Source: Paenibacillus abyssi
GTDB lineage: Bacteria > Bacillota > Bacilli > Paenibacillales > Paenibacillaceae
Reading direction: 5' to 3'
Assembly: GCF_014640295.1 (NCBI RefSeq)
Contig: NZ_BMGR01000009.1
Location: forward strand, 62,001 to 126,000
DNA: 64,000 nt
Part shown: one piece after another, positions 1 through 9,261 of the stretch
Layout of the letters: every line of letters starts with the position of its first letter
Numbering within the stretch: position 1 is the stretch's first letter
Program-made: the position numbers and the translations under genes
The notes under the pieces: model-generated
What the model was told of the DNA's origin: nothing
Databases searched by the model: none
Seen by the model: only the letters and a program-made list of their open reading frames with translations

Positions 1-257
1 TGAACCCCGATGCGCATTTTAATGCTTCTCGCTCTGCTGCTCCAGCTATCCCCGAGAATTGTAATGGTTCCGTCATCAGGCTTTTGCATCCCTTCGATCA
101 TTTCCAACGTCGTTGTTTTACCGGCCCCGTTGGGACCGATGATTGTAAATACTTCGCCCTGCGCGACGTCAAAACTGATCCCGTCCACTGCCACAACGCT
201 GCCGAACGACTTGCGCAGTCGGTCCACTTGGAGTACCATTGCTTGCCCTGAATTCAT
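1..257 (-). CDS. ABC transporter ATP-binding protein, N-terminal part only
   Basis: The first 85 codons of an ABC ATPase run off the left edge of the window. The Walker A motif GPNGAGKT is clear about 40 residues in, followed by the usual TTLEMIEG helix and the DDGTITILG stretch seen in drug or multidrug exporter ATPases. The ATG at 257 is preferred because a purine-rich GAGGGGGAGAAGG lies just upstream; an in-frame ATG at 239 is an alternative. The gene follows the terminator that closes the ABC-2 permease operon, so it is probably a separate transcription unit with its permease beyond the window. The substrate cannot be told. Confidence 0.9.
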   Translation of the reverse strand, partial: MNSGQAMVLQVDRLRKSFGSVVAVDGISFDVAQGEVFTIIGPNGAGKTTTLEMIEGMQKPDDGTITILGDSWSSRARSIKMRIGV

Positions 258-342
258 CGTCCTTCTCCCCCTCACATCAATAATCATCATATAAATCCAC
301 TATAATGCATGATTCAACTCCAAATAACAGTCCCAGGAATGG

Positions 343-368
343 AAAAAACCTCCGTCTGCAGACGGAGG
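343..368 (-). terminator. Intrinsic terminator of the ABC-2 exporter operon
   Basis: A perfect 10-bp inverted repeat (CCTCCGTCTG/CAGACGGAGG) lies 20 bp past the last permease gene and is followed on the minus strand by TTTTTT. It separates the three-gene exporter operon from the next ABC ATPase gene. Confidence 0.9.
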
Positions 369-388
369 CAAAACATGTATACCCATTA

Positions 389-1216
389 TTAACTGCGTAT
401 TCCCAACTGATTTCCCGATGTATATCGGCGAAGTCCATGATAAAAGAATGCGATGCCTATTCCGGCCACAAGGGCTGTTATACCAAGTGCACCGATGAGG
501 AAGGAGTCTTGTATCCCGCCCAGCAGCCCAATCGGGATGTAACTGATAAAGCCCGCCGGTACAAGCGTAAACAAGATGATCCTGACCCCGCCGCGAAAAA
601 TATCGGTTGGATAAGTCGTCAAGGCAAGAAAACCATTAAACACCTGAAAAGCGAGCCCCTCTGCATTTCCGATATAAAATGCCAACGAGTTGGCCACCAA
701 GGTAAAGAACATAATCAGCAGTCCGCTGATCAACAAACCGAGCATGAACAATGCGAGTCCACGCAGGGAATGGTCGCCCACAAGGCCATAGATCACCCAG
801 CCAAACATAAAATCGCCAATGGCCATGAGCGACATTCGGCTGGCAAGCACACTCAGCAGCACCGGCTTGGGCTGCGTTAAATACACATCAAGCTGCCCGG
901 CAGCCGTGATCGCAGCGACACGTGTAAAATTGCCGAACAGCATATTCGCCCAACCGAACCCGCCGGCTGCAACAGCCCACATTAACATGACATCACGCAG
1001 CTCCCAGCCATTCACAACCGGAAATTTCGTAAAGAAGATGCCCCAGAACACCAGCCAAATGCAATTGTTAATAAACATCATTCCCGCTGTCAGAAAAAAA
1101 CTTAATCTGAACTCCATCGCTCCGGCCGCATTGAGCTTCCAGCAGGTCAGCAGGTACCGCAAGGTCCCTGATGCTGTAGATTTACGCATAAAGCGCCGAT
1201 TATCCTCCGTTAACAT
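389..1216 (-). CDS. ABC-2 type exporter permease, second subunit
   Basis: A 275-residue membrane protein with about six hydrophobic segments and a cytoplasmic N-terminus; it resembles the uncharacterised ABC-2 permeases that come as a pair with one ATPase (the COG3694/COG4587/COG4586 type of system). It would form half of the membrane channel of an exporter. Its start at 1216 lies 17 nt inside the upstream permease gene. A second ATG at 1189 has a GGAGG 14 nt before it, which is too far, so the upstream start is kept, with some doubt. It is the last gene of the riboswitch-led operon. The exported substrate is unknown. Confidence 0.82.
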   Translation of the reverse strand: MLTEDNRRFMRKSTASGTLRYLLTCWKLNAAGAMEFRLSFFLTAGMMFINNCIWLVFWGIFFTKFPVVNGWELRDVMLMWAVAAGGFGWANMLFGNFTRVAAITAAGQLDVYLTQPKPVLLSVLASRMSLMAIGDFMFGWVIYGLVGDHSLRGLALFMLGLLISGLLIMFFTLVANSLAFYIGNAEGLAFQVFNGFLALTTYPTDIFRGGVRIILFTLVPAGFISYIPIGLLGGIQDSFLIGALGITALVAGIGIAFFYHGLRRYTSGNQLGIRS

Positions 1217-2009
1217 GCAGCTTCTTCACCCCCGTGCGGTATGTCATGATGACAACGACAGCCAGCACAACGACCCAACCCCATTGTATGGCCAAATAGG
1301 GAATGAGCAGTTTTGCATCATAGGCTACAGCCATTTTTGCGGGAAAATACAGGACAGTCTGGAAAGGAAGCCAGGCACATATGCGCTGCAGCCACTCCGG
1401 CATCATCTCCAGCGGAAGCAGCATACCTCCGACCGTAAACTGCAGCTTCTGCATCACGAACTCCAATCCTCTTGTTTCCTCCAGCCAAAAGGCGAACAGC
1501 GCAATGATCATATGCAGCATAAATGCGACGGTAAAAGCGCCGATACTGAGCATGAACAGCGCCGCGAGTCCGGACCCGAATTCGGGTGCCCCCATAAAAG
1601 AGAGCGCAATGCTGCTGCCAACCGCAAGATGGATAAAAAATCGGAGCGTAGCCTCACCCATGTAGGACATATAGTGAAACCCGACATAAGAGAGAGGCCG
1701 GATAAGCCTTACCGCGATATCCCCGCTTTTTACCTCTTCTTCTATTTTTGCTCCTATAGGAGGTTTTGCCATCGTAATGGCCTCAGCGAACACGAGATAC
1801 CAGATGATCTGCTGCAGCGAAAATCCGGCGATGACGGCATCCGCATCCCCTTGATAAGCGGCCTGCCATAATTGAATAAAGATATACAGGATGAGCAATA
1901 GAAATACGGAGCGCAGCAAAAGATCAGTGATATAGGCAAATTGGTGCCGCAGTGTAATGATCCCGACGGCCTCGTACTTTTTCCATTTCAGCAGCAGCCG
2001 ATTATTCAT
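1200..2009 (-). CDS. ABC-2 type exporter permease, first subunit
   Basis: A 269-residue protein with a basic N-terminus and about six membrane-spanning segments, paired with the next permease to make a heterodimeric ABC-2 channel. The EEEVKSGDIAVRLIRPLSY stretch after the second membrane segment is typical of this permease group. The ATG overlaps the stop of the ATPase gene by four bases (ATGA), so the two are translationally coupled. Membership of the ABC-2 superfamily is clear; the transported compound is not. Confidence 0.82.
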   Translation of the reverse strand: MNNRLLLKWKKYEAVGIITLRHQFAYITDLLLRSVFLLLILYIFIQLWQAAYQGDADAVIAGFSLQQIIWYLVFAEAITMAKPPIGAKIEEEVKSGDIAVRLIRPLSYVGFHYMSYMGEATLRFFIHLAVGSSIALSFMGAPEFGSGLAALFMLSIGAFTVAFMLHMIIALFAFWLEETRGLEFVMQKLQFTVGGMLLPLEMMPEWLQRICAWLPFQTVLYFPAKMAVAYDAKLLIPYLAIQWGWVVVLAVVVIMTYRTGVKKLHVNGG

Positions 2010-3031
2010 TCGCCCTCAGCTCCCAGCAGCAGATTTGCTTTTTCGGAAGCATATATATGCTTGATTACTTCCTCCATCGGCGGATCCTCAATCGTTACAT
2101 CCTCCAGCGTATAATGCTCCACGATAAACGCCAGCACGGTTTCAATGCGAGTAACATTCGTATCAACCGACAAAAGGATCGTACATGAATCTTCATAAGC
2201 TGCGCTTACTCCGTCCATACGAAAGCTCATCGCTTGCTGCTCTTGCTCCCTCAGCTTCAAGCGGATCGTCTTATACTTCAACACCTCACGCTTCAGCCGG
2301 TCAACCGGATCGTCCAGAATCACACCGCCATGGTGAATAATGATGGCCCGCTTACACAACCGCTCAATGTCGCCGGGGTCATGCGACGTAAGAAAAACCG
2401 TTGTTCCCTCTTCCCGGTTCAACTCCGCAATCAGCTCCCTGATCCGCTGCTTGATGATGACATCCAGTCCAATTGTCGGTTCATCAAGAAACAGCAGCTG
2501 GGGGCGGTGCAGGAAAGCAACGGCAATCTCGCAGCGCATCCGCTCGCCCAGCGATAGCTTTCTGACAGGAGTCTGGAGATGAGCCCCCAGCTCGAAGCGC
2601 TCGATCAGAAGGTCGCGGCGGATCAGATAATCCGATCGCCGCAGCTCATATACGCGGCTCATCAGCTCAAAGGAATCCGCTGGCGGCAGGTGATACCACA
2701 GCTGTGACTTTTGCCCGAATACCGTTCCGATGCGAAACGCCAAACGCCCTCTCTCCTTCCAAGGATTGCAGCCGAGCACCTGGGCATCCCCCGACGTAGG
2801 ATGAAGAATGCCGGTCAGCATCTTAATGGTCGTTGATTTTCCCGCTCCGTTCGGCCCTAGAAAGGCGACGGTTTCGCCCGGCTTGACGAGCAAATCCACA
2901 TTTTTGACCGCTTCCTTCACCTGCCACTGGGGCTTAAATAGCGATCGCACACTTTCTTTAAACCCCGCCTTCTTTTGTTTGACGGCAAACGTTTTCGTTA
3001 GCTTCTGCACTTCTAATGCATACATGCCCAT
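2006..3031 (-). CDS. ABC exporter ATP-binding protein
   Basis: A 341-residue ATPase with Walker A GPNGAGKST (residues 59-67), the signature LSLGERMRCE, Walker B LLFLDEPTIGLD and the switch region LTSHD. It is longer than a simple ABC ATPase: about 100 residues after the catalytic core form a C-terminal regulatory domain, as in COG4586-type ATPases. It should power the two permeases encoded just downstream. A strong GGAGGAG precedes the ATG at 3031. The gene directly follows a ykkC-family riboswitch and terminator, so the whole operon is probably switched on by a small metabolite. Confidence 0.9.
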   Translation of the reverse strand: MGMYALEVQKLTKTFAVKQKKAGFKESVRSLFKPQWQVKEAVKNVDLLVKPGETVAFLGPNGAGKSTTIKMLTGILHPTSGDAQVLGCNPWKERGRLAFRIGTVFGQKSQLWYHLPPADSFELMSRVYELRRSDYLIRRDLLIERFELGAHLQTPVRKLSLGERMRCEIAVAFLHRPQLLFLDEPTIGLDVIIKQRIRELIAELNREEGTTVFLTSHDPGDIERLCKRAIIIHHGGVILDDPVDRLKREVLKYKTIRLKLREQEQQAMSFRMDGVSAAYEDSCTILLSVDTNVTRIETVLAFIVEHYTLEDVTIEDPPMEEVIKHIYASEKANLLLGAEGE

Positions 3032-3070
3032 CGTCTCCTCCTCTCACCCAATTCTTCACTTTGGTACAGT

Positions 3071-3125
3071 AAAAAAGACCTTCAGCTTGTGCCGCCGTGA
3101 AGGCGGAACTTGCCGAAGGTCTTTT
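3071..3125 (-). terminator. Riboswitch-controlled terminator before the ABC operon
   Basis: On the minus strand AAAAGACCTTC pairs with GAAGGTCTTTT around an inner GCCGCC/GGCGG-type hairpin and runs into a T tract. The 5' arm overlaps the last conserved segment of the ykkC aptamer (3121-3130) and the proposed P0 strand CCTTC, the normal layout of a transcription ON switch. It lies 40 bp upstream of the ATPase start codon. Confidence 0.85.
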
Positions 3126-3240
3126 ATCCCTACGGTGTAACGATAATCCGATCGATTACGCGCCGGTTTCGCTTGGTTCGATCAGTCCAGCCTTCATTTA
3201 CAGCTAAACCTCGGATCCCTAGAAACCCTTCCGTTTGATG
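3115..3240 (-). promoter_or_regulatory. ykkC-family riboswitch (subtype 2-like, with P0 helix)
   Basis: Read on the minus strand, this leader has the order of conserved blocks of ykkC RNAs. These are P1 strand GGTTTC (3227-3222), then CTAGGGATCCG, a variable P2, CTGG, AACCAAGCGAAACC closing P1 (3170-3165), a P3 hairpin, and GTTACACCGTAGGGATAAAAG (3141-3121, given here for position only as GTTACACCG plus AGGGATAAAAG). A GAAG(G) just before P1 can pair with CCTTC after the last block, forming a P0 helix like the add-on helix of the PRPP/ppGpp-binding subtypes rather than guanidine-I. The CCAAGCGA block also looks more like subtype 2 than the guanidine CCGAGAG. Family assignment is fairly firm; the ligand is inference. 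Confidence 0.78.
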
Positions 3241-3244
3241 TCAT

Positions 3245-3273
3245 ATATTACCACCCATTCGATAAACTTACAA
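3245..3273 (-). promoter_or_regulatory. Sigma-A promoter of the riboswitch-ABC operon
   Basis: TTGTAA (3273-3268) and TAATAT (3250-3245) are separated by exactly 17 bp. Transcription would start near 3240, right at the beginning of the riboswitch, which supports both calls. Confidence 0.65.
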
Positions 3274-3293
3274 GAAAAACTTTCCATAGATAT

Positions 3294-3330
3294 AAAAAAA
3301 CGTATACCGCCTTTTACAGCAGCATACGCC
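3294..3330 (-). terminator. Terminator of the pyr operon
   Basis: Sixteen bases past the pyrE stop, CGTATGCTGC pairs with GGCGGTATACG (two G-U pairs) and is followed by seven T on the minus strand. It ends the pyrR-pyrE transcript and insulates the riboswitch promoter just downstream. Confidence 0.85.
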
Positions 3331-3345
3331 TTATAACTATATTAT

Positions 3346-3993
3346 TTATTTCCCAAACAATTGCGGATCTTCTCGCCAAGCTTGCAGCACCGCGACATCC
3401 TCGCTTTTCACCTTGCCGATTTCCTCAGCCACTTCGATAAGCGCTGAATAGTTGGACAATGTCGCCAGTGGAATGGATTCCGCAGCAAAGGCTCCAGCCG
3501 CAGCGGCAAATTGATACGTGAAGATAGCAAGAACAGCCTTTACCTCTCCGCCGGCTTCGCGAACAGCGAGCGCCGCTTTCAAGGAGCTTCCGCCTGTGGA
3601 GATCAGGTCTTCGATGACAACGACCTTTTGACCTGGGGTAAGCTTGCCCTCGATCTGATTTTGCTTGCCGTGGCCTTTTGCCTTATCGCGTATGTACACC
3701 ATCGGCAGGCCAAGCTTTTGTGCTACCCATGCAGCATGTGGAATACCCGCCGTTGCGGTTCCGGCAATAACTTCCGCATCCGGATACTGCTCACGAATGA
3801 CCGTCGCGAAGCCTTCTGCGATCATGTCGCGGATAGCCGGAAATGACATCGTTAACCGGTTATCACAGTAGATCGGCGACTTCAGTCCGGATGTCCAAGT
3901 GAACGGCTCATTCGGACGAAGCGCGACAGCTTCAATCTCTAGTAAGCTCTTAGCGATTTCCTTCGGTAATTGTGCAAGTGTGATGGTACTCAT
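3346..3993 (-). CDS. pyrE: Orotate phosphoribosyltransferase
   Basis: PyrE joins orotate to PRPP to make OMP in de novo pyrimidine synthesis (cytosol, dimer). The 215-residue protein has the flexible catalytic loop RDKAKGHGKQNQIEG and the PRPP-binding motif VVVIEDLISTGGS. The extended start MSTITLAQLPKEIAKSLLEIEAVAL matches Bacillus-type PyrE. The ATG overlaps the pyrF stop by four bases (ATGA), indicating coupled translation. It is the last gene of the operon and is followed by a strong terminator. Confidence 0.97.
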   Translation of the reverse strand: MSTITLAQLPKEIAKSLLEIEAVALRPNEPFTWTSGLKSPIYCDNRLTMSFPAIRDMIAEGFATVIREQYPDAEVIAGTATAGIPHAAWVAQKLGLPMVYIRDKAKGHGKQNQIEGKLTPGQKVVVIEDLISTGGSSLKAALAVREAGGEVKAVLAIFTYQFAAAAGAFAAESIPLATLSNYSALIEVAEEIGKVKSEDVAVLQAWREDPQLFGK

Positions 3994-4736
3994 ACTACCA
4001 GCTCCTCTATTATAGATTCCAAAGCCGCGCGGGGATTCGCTGCAGCTGTAATTGGACGGCCAATAACCATAAAATCGGTACCCTGCTCAATCGCTTGGCG
4101 CGGTGTCATAATACGCGATTGATCGCCCACCTCTGCTCCAGCGGGACGAATGCCCGGCGTGATTGTCTTGAATCTTGAACCGCACGCTTCTTTTACCGCG
4201 GTTACCTCTTGCGGTGAAGCGACAACGCCATCCAAACCGGCAAGCTTGGCTAATTTCGCATAACGGATGACCGCATCGGCGATTGAGCCTCCGATGCCGA
4301 TCTCATCGTTTAACACCGCTTGGCTCGTGCTTGTCAGCTGTGTGACAGCGATAACGGTCGGGCGCACTACGCCTGACCCTCCAGAAAGCGCTGCATCCAC
4401 ACCCTCTAGTGCAGCCTGCATCATGCTGGCGCCGCCCGCCGCATGAACGTTGAACATGTCGACGCCCAGCTTCGTGATGCTGTTAGCGCCGCCTTTGACG
4501 GTATTGGGAATATCGTGCATCTTCAGATCAAGAAACACATGATAGCCTCTCTCTTTCAATCCGGCGACAAAAGCCGGTCCTGCAGCATAGAACAGCTGCA
4601 TCCCTACCTTCATATAACACGGAATGCCGGCAAGCTCACGGAGCAGCTTCTCCGCCGCTGCAGCATCCGGATAATCGAGCGCTACCATAATACGTCCTGC
4701 GGCCTGGTCCTGGGTCAGTTGCATGGGTTCGATCAT
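3990..4736 (-). CDS. pyrF: Orotidine 5'-phosphate decarboxylase
   Basis: PyrF decarboxylates OMP to UMP, the last step of the pathway. The catalytic charged motif DLKMHDI and the phosphate-binding TPGIRP and VIGRPI stretches are present in a 248-residue TIM-barrel protein. The ATG at 4736 directly abuts the GGAG, so translation more likely begins at the ATG at 4724 (Met5), 12 nt downstream of it. In B. subtilis pyrK and pyrD stand between carB and pyrF; here about 100 bp with a GC-rich hairpin occupies that place. Confidence 0.96.
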   Translation of the reverse strand: MIEPMQLTQDQAAGRIMVALDYPDAAAAEKLLRELAGIPCYMKVGMQLFYAAGPAFVAGLKERGYHVFLDLKMHDIPNTVKGGANSITKLGVDMFNVHAAGGASMMQAALEGVDAALSGGSGVVRPTVIAVTQLTSTSQAVLNDEIGIGGSIADAVIRYAKLAKLAGLDGVVASPQEVTAVKEACGSRFKTITPGIRPAGAEVGDQSRIMTPRQAIEQGTDFMVIGRPITAAANPRAALESIIEELVV

Positions 4737-4783
4737 CTCCTGTCCGATTTAAGAGTCCTGACATACAAGACGGCCACCCGCCG

Positions 4784-4815
4784 CCGCGCTTACCGGGCAG
4801 TCCCCGGCAGCGCGG
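4784..4815. repeat. GC-rich inverted repeat between carB and pyrF
   Basis: CCGCGCT and AGCGCGG flank an inner CCGGG/CCCGG stem, giving a strong hairpin just after the carB stop codon. No T tract follows on either strand, so it is not a standard terminator. It may stabilise or process the long pyr mRNA; the role is inferred. A second small repeat, GGCCATCGTTGGCC, overlaps its edge. Confidence 0.5.
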
Positions 4816-4836
4816 CCATCGTTGGCCGTTTATCCT

Positions 4837-7800
4837 TTACTTCTGAAGAATCGGCATTGGGCGCGAGGAGAAATTGATCGTCTCCAGCATGTTCAGCAGT
4901 GCGCGCACCGTATCCAGTGATGTCATACATACCACGCCATTCTCTACCGCTTCGCGGCGGATCCGGAACCCATCGCGCTCCGGCGTTTTACCTTTGGTCA
5001 GCGTATTGACTACGAAATGCGCTTGGCCGCCGCGGATCAGATCAAGAATGTTTGGCGAGCCTTCGCTGAGCTTGTTCACACGGGTGACGCGCAACCCTGC
5101 TTCCTCCAGCGCTTTGGCCGTTCCGCCTGTTGCAATGATATTGTATCCCAGCTCATAGAATCCACGAAGAATTTGAGTGGCTTCTTCTTTATCTTTATCC
5201 GCTATTGTAGCAATGATTCCGCCCGATTGCGGAATCCGCATGCCTGCACCAACAAGCCCCTTGTAGAGCGCTTTGGCATATTGCACATCGCGGCCCATTA
5301 CTTCCCCGGTCGATTTCATCTCCGGTGTCAGCGTAGGGTCAACACGGCGCAGCTTCGCAAACGAGAATACCGGAACCTTAACCGATACATACTCATCTTC
5401 CGGCCACAAGCCGTCCACATATCCCAGATCAGCCAGCTTCGTGCCAAGAATCGCTTTGGTCGCCAGGTTTGCCATCGGGATATTCGTTACCTTGCTCAAG
5501 AAAGGCACCGTACGGGACGAACGCGGGTTTACTTCGATCACATATACTTTTTCTTGGAAGATAACGAACTGGATGTTGACCAATCCGATAACCTTCAATT
5601 CTTTTGCGATATTTATCGTGATGTCGATAATTTGCTGTTTAATGTCATCCGATAACGATTGCGGCGGGTACACGGCGATCGAGTCGCCCGAGTGAACGCC
5701 TGCGCGCTCGACATGCTCCATAATTCCCGGAATCAGTACCGTCTCGCCATCACAAATCGCATCAACCTCTGCTTCTTTACCGAGCATGTAGCGGTCGATC
5801 AGAACCGGATGCTCAGGGTTGATTTTTACCGCTTGCTCCATGTAGCTGAGCAGTTCCTCGTCGGAGTAGACGATTTCCATCGCGCGGCCGCCGAGTACAT
5901 AAGAAGGTCTTACGAGTACCGGATAGCCTAAGCCGTCCGCGGTTTCAACCGCTTCATCCACGGAGATAACCGTTTTGCCCAAAGGCTGAGCGATGTCCAG
6001 CTTACGAAGCAGCGCTTCGAATTTTTTGCGGTCTTCGGCGGAGTCGATGGATTCCAGACTGGATCCGAGAATGCGTACGCCGGCTTTGCTAAGCGGAGCT
6101 GCCAGGTTAATGGCCGTTTGACCGCCGAACTGCACGATAACGCCGATCGGGTTCTCCTGCTCAATGACGTTCATGACATCTTCGAAGAACAATGGCTCAA
6201 AGTAAAGGCGGTCAGACGTATTGAAGTCCGTGGATACCGTCTCCGGGTTGTTATTGATAATAACCGCTTCATAACCTGCGTCTTGAATCGCCCAGACCGC
6301 ATGTACAGTAGAGTAGTCGAATTCAATCCCTTGGCCGATCCGGATCGGTCCGGAGCCAAGCACCAGTACCTTCTCTTTGGTTGTCTTGATCACTTCGTTC
6401 TCAACCTCATAAGTCGAGTAGTAGTAAGGTGTTGTCGCCTCAAATTCGGCGGCGCACGTATCTACCATTTTGTATACCGGCTTCAAGCCTTGCTCCAGAC
6501 GGTATGCACGCACATCCGCTTCCTGTGTCAGTTCAGCGTTTGGATTGCTTTCACGGCGCAGCTCAGCGATCGCGCGATCTGTAAATCCTTTGCGTTTAGC
6601 TTGATACAACAGTTCTTTTGTCAAGACTGGCTCACGGCGCAGCTTATCCTCAAAGTGGATGATTTGCTCGATTTTATCAAGAAACCACCAGTCGATTTGC
6701 GTTAGATCCTGAATTTCCTGCAGCTGGTAGCCGCGACGGAATGCTTCCGCTACGAGGAACATCCGCTCGTCATCCGGCTTTTGCAAACGGGTGCGCAGCA
6801 CGGCATCGTCAAGCGAGGTGGCATCTTTCAAATACAGGCGATGCGTACCGATTTCCAGTGAACGAACCGCTTTATGAATCGACTCCTCGAATGTCCGGCC
6901 GATCGCCATAACCTCGCCTGTCGCTTTCATTTGCGTACCGAGTTTACGGTTTGCGGAGATAAATTTATCAAATGGCCAGCGCGGAATTTTGGAGACGATG
7001 TAATCCAGTGTTGGCTCAAAGCATGCATAGGTTTGACCCGTAACCGGGTTAACGATCTCATCCAGCGTATAACCGATTGCGATCTTCGCAGCCATCTTGG
7101 CGATCGGATAACCTGTCGCTTTCGAAGCAAGGGCCGAAGAGCGGCTTACACGCGGGTTTACTTCAATAACATAGTATTGGTAGCTTTGCGGATCCAGCGC
7201 GAACTGAACATTACAGCCGCCTTCGATATTCAAGGCGCGGATAATTTTCAGCGAAGCGGAACGCAGCATTTGATATTCGCGGTCAGACAGCGTTTGGCTC
7301 GGTGCAACAACAATACTGTCGCCCGTATGAACGCCTACCGGGTCAAAGTTCTCCATGTTACATACAACGATACAGTTATCGTTGGCATCGCGCATAACCT
7401 CGTACTCTACTTCTTTCAAGCCGGCAATGCTTTTCTCGATCAAGCATTGTCCGATTGGACTGTAGCGGATACCCGATGCGACGGTTTCCAGCAGTTCTTC
7501 CTCGTTCGCACAAATACCGCCGCCTGTTCCGCCAAGTGTATAAGCCGGGCGAACAATGATCGGATAACCGATCTCATTCGCGAATATAACCGCTTCTTGA
7601 ACGGTAGTAACAATCGTGCTCTCTGGAACCGGCTGCTCCAGCTCACGCATCAGGTCGCGGAACAAGTCGCGGTCCTCGGCTTTCTCAATCGCTGTAAGCT
7701 GGGTACCAAGAAGCTTAACATTCTCGCGCTCCAGTACACCTGCACGTGCGAGCTCTACAGCCATATTCAGGCCGGTTTGTCCGCCAAGCGTAGGCAGCAG

Positions 7801-8055
7801 GCCGTCCGGGCGCTCCTGGCGGATAATTTGCGATACAAATTCAAGTGTAATGGGCTCGATATATACTTTGTCGGCCATATTCGTATCCGTCATAATTGTG
7901 GCCGGGTTGCTGTTAATCAACACAACCTCCATGCCCTCTTCTTTGAGCGCTTGGCAGGCCTGTGTTCCGGCGTAATCGAATTCCGCCGCTTGTCCGATTA
8001 CGATCGGACCGGATCCGATGACGAGAATCTTTTTGAGTTCATTATTTTTGGGCAT
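4837..8055 (-). CDS. carB: Carbamoyl-phosphate synthase large subunit
   Basis: The 1072-residue synthetase has the expected duplicated ATP-grasp layout. The first half (about 1-400) contains [20 protein letters not shown] and makes carboxyphosphate. The oligomerisation part follows, then the second half (about 555-930), which starts with [19 protein letters not shown] and phosphorylates carbamate. The last ~140 residues are the MGS-like allosteric domain. Ammonia comes from CarA. The start overlaps the carA end by 14 nt, with AAAGGAG upstream. Being in the PyrR-controlled operon, this is the pyrimidine-specific copy (pyrAB of B. subtilis). Confidence 0.97.
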   Translation of the reverse strand: MPKNNELKKILVIGSGPIVIGQAAEFDYAGTQACQALKEEGMEVVLINSNPATIMTDTNMADKVYIEPITLEFVSQIIRQERPDGLLPTLGGQTGLNMAVELARAGVLERENVKLLGTQLTAIEKAEDRDLFRDLMRELEQPVPESTIVTTVQEAVIFANEIGYPIIVRPAYTLGGTGGGICANEEELLETVASGIRYSPIGQCLIEKSIAGLKEVEYEVMRDANDNCIVVCNMENFDPVGVHTGDSIVVAPSQTLSDREYQMLRSASLKIIRALNIEGGCNVQFALDPQSYQYYVIEVNPRVSRSSALASKATGYPIAKMAAKIAIGYTLDEIVNPVTGQTYACFEPTLDYIVSKIPRWPFDKFISANRKLGTQMKATGEVMAIGRTFEESIHKAVRSLEIGTHRLYLKDATSLDDAVLRTRLQKPDDERMFLVAEAFRRGYQLQEIQDLTQIDWWFLDKIEQIIHFEDKLRREPVLTKELLYQAKRKGFTDRAIAELRRESNPNAELTQEADVRAYRLEQGLKPVYKMVDTCAAEFEATTPYYYSTYEVENEVIKTTKEKVLVLGSGPIRIGQGIEFDYSTVHAVWAIQDAGYEAVIINNNPETVSTDFNTSDRLYFEPLFFEDVMNVIEQENPIGVIVQFGGQTAINLAAPLSKAGVRILGSSLESIDSAEDRKKFEALLRKLDIAQPLGKTVISVDEAVETADGLGYPVLVRPSYVLGGRAMEIVYSDEELLSYMEQAVKINPEHPVLIDRYMLGKEAEVDAICDGETVLIPGIMEHVERAGVHSGDSIAVYPPQSLSDDIKQQIIDITINIAKELKVIGLVNIQFVIFQEKVYVIEVNPRSSRTVPFLSKVTNIPMANLATKAILGTKLADLGYVDGLWPEDEYVSVKVPVFSFAKLRRVDPTLTPEMKSTGEVMGRDVQYAKALYKGLVGAGMRIPQSGGIIATIADKDKEEATQILRGFYELGYNIIATGGTAKALEEAGLRVTRVNKLSEGSPNILDLIRGGQAHFVVNTLTKGKTPERDGFRIRREAVENGVVCMTSLDTVRALLNMLETINFSSRPMPILQK

Positions 8056-9187
8056 ATTGCAGTTCTCCTTTCAACGTCTCCGACAGCTGAGCTTGACGCG
8101 GTCTTTGCGGGTTGTTGCGTTTATGTTCGCGAATCATTTCAAGAAATTGATCGAATAAATAGCTGGAGTCAAATGGTCCCGGCGCCGCTTCCGGATGATA
8201 CTGCACGGTAAAGGCAGGATGGGTGTTATGTTTGAGCCCCTCAATGGTTCCATCGTTATTGTTAATATGCGTTACGGTCAAGTTTGTGTTCTTTACCGAT
8301 TCTTCAAGCACGGTGTAGCCATGGTTCTGCGAAGTGATGTAACAGCGGCCGCTCTCCAACTCTTTTACCGGGTGGTTACCGCCCCGGTGACCGAACTTCA
8401 GGCTGGTTGTATCCGCGCCGCTTGCCAGAGCGAATAATTGATGGCCAAGGCAGATGCCGAAGATCGGGTATTCGCCGATCAGCTGTTTCAGTGTTTCTAC
8501 CGCATAAGGCACATCTTTCGGATCCCCAGGGCCGTTGGACAATTGGATACCGTCCGGATTCAAGCGGCGGATCTGATCCGCTGTTGTATCATGAGGAACG
8601 ACAACGACATCACAGCCGCGCTTGGTCAGCTCACGAAGAATACCGGTCTTAGCACCGTAATCGATCAACACGATCCGCTCTCCGTTTCCAGGGCTCGAGA
8701 AAACATTCTTCGTAGAGGTGCGCGCCACTTGATCTCTCATGAGCGGCGTTGCATCCAAACGTTCTTTCAGCTCTTCGACGCTTTGGCTTCCTGTCGTCAA
8801 GAGGCCTTTCATCGTTCCGTGATGACGCAGAATGCGCGTCAGCATACGTGTATCGATATCGCTGATACCGGGAATGCCGTATTCCTTCAGCAGTCTGTCG
8901 ATGGAATACTCCGCGCGCCAGTTGCTCGGCACCGGCTCATGACGGCGTACAGCAAAGCCGTGAATATAGGGGCGAATGGCTTCAAAATCATCACGCGTAA
9001 TGCCATAGTTACCAATTAGCGGGTAGGTCATCGTTACGATTTGCCCGCAGTAAGACGGATCAGACAGCACCTCTTGATATCCGGTAATTCCTGTATTAAA
9101 TACAACCTCGCCTGCCATTTCGGCTTCCGCTCCAAAAGATAGGCCAGTGAACAATGTTCCATCTTCCAACAACAATCTTGCTTGCAT
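8042..9187 (-). CDS. carA: Carbamoyl-phosphate synthase small subunit (glutaminase)
   Basis: CarA hydrolyses glutamine and passes ammonia to CarB. The N-terminal domain ([15 protein letters not shown]...) is followed by a class I glutamine amidotransferase domain with the nucleophile in FGICLGHQ and the His/Glu pair in QYHPEA. The ATG at 9187 is chosen because AAGGAG lies 8 nt before it; an in-frame GTG nine bases further up overlaps that ribosome site. It overlaps carB by 14 nt in the same operon. Confidence 0.97.
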   Translation of the reverse strand: MQARLLLEDGTLFTGLSFGAEAEMAGEVVFNTGITGYQEVLSDPSYCGQIVTMTYPLIGNYGITRDDFEAIRPYIHGFAVRRHEPVPSNWRAEYSIDRLLKEYGIPGISDIDTRMLTRILRHHGTMKGLLTTGSQSVEELKERLDATPLMRDQVARTSTKNVFSSPGNGERIVLIDYGAKTGILRELTKRGCDVVVVPHDTTADQIRRLNPDGIQLSNGPGDPKDVPYAVETLKQLIGEYPIFGICLGHQLFALASGADTTSLKFGHRGGNHPVKELESGRCYITSQNHGYTVLEESVKNTNLTVTHINNNDGTIEGLKHNTHPAFTVQYHPEAAPGPFDSSYLFDQFLEMIREHKRNNPQRPRQAQLSETLKGELQYAQK

Positions 9188-9261
9188 CCGTATCACTCCT
9201 TATGTCCTAGGTTAGCTGTTCATTTTTCATTTATGTGTGTATTCTGGAATATCGCTTCCGG

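Noticed and set aside
305-880. Plus-strand frame over the ABC operon terminator
   Set aside because: Runs through a terminator hairpin and antisense to the permease; no ribosome site.
819-1871. A 350-codon open frame on the plus strand across the two ABC permease genes
   Set aside because: Low-complexity, His/Arg/Gln-rich translation typical of antisense to membrane proteins; both permeases on the minus strand are clear.
6874-8211. A 445-codon open frame on the plus strand opposite carB/carA
   Set aside because: Antisense shadow caused by codon bias of carB; no recognisable domain and no start signal.
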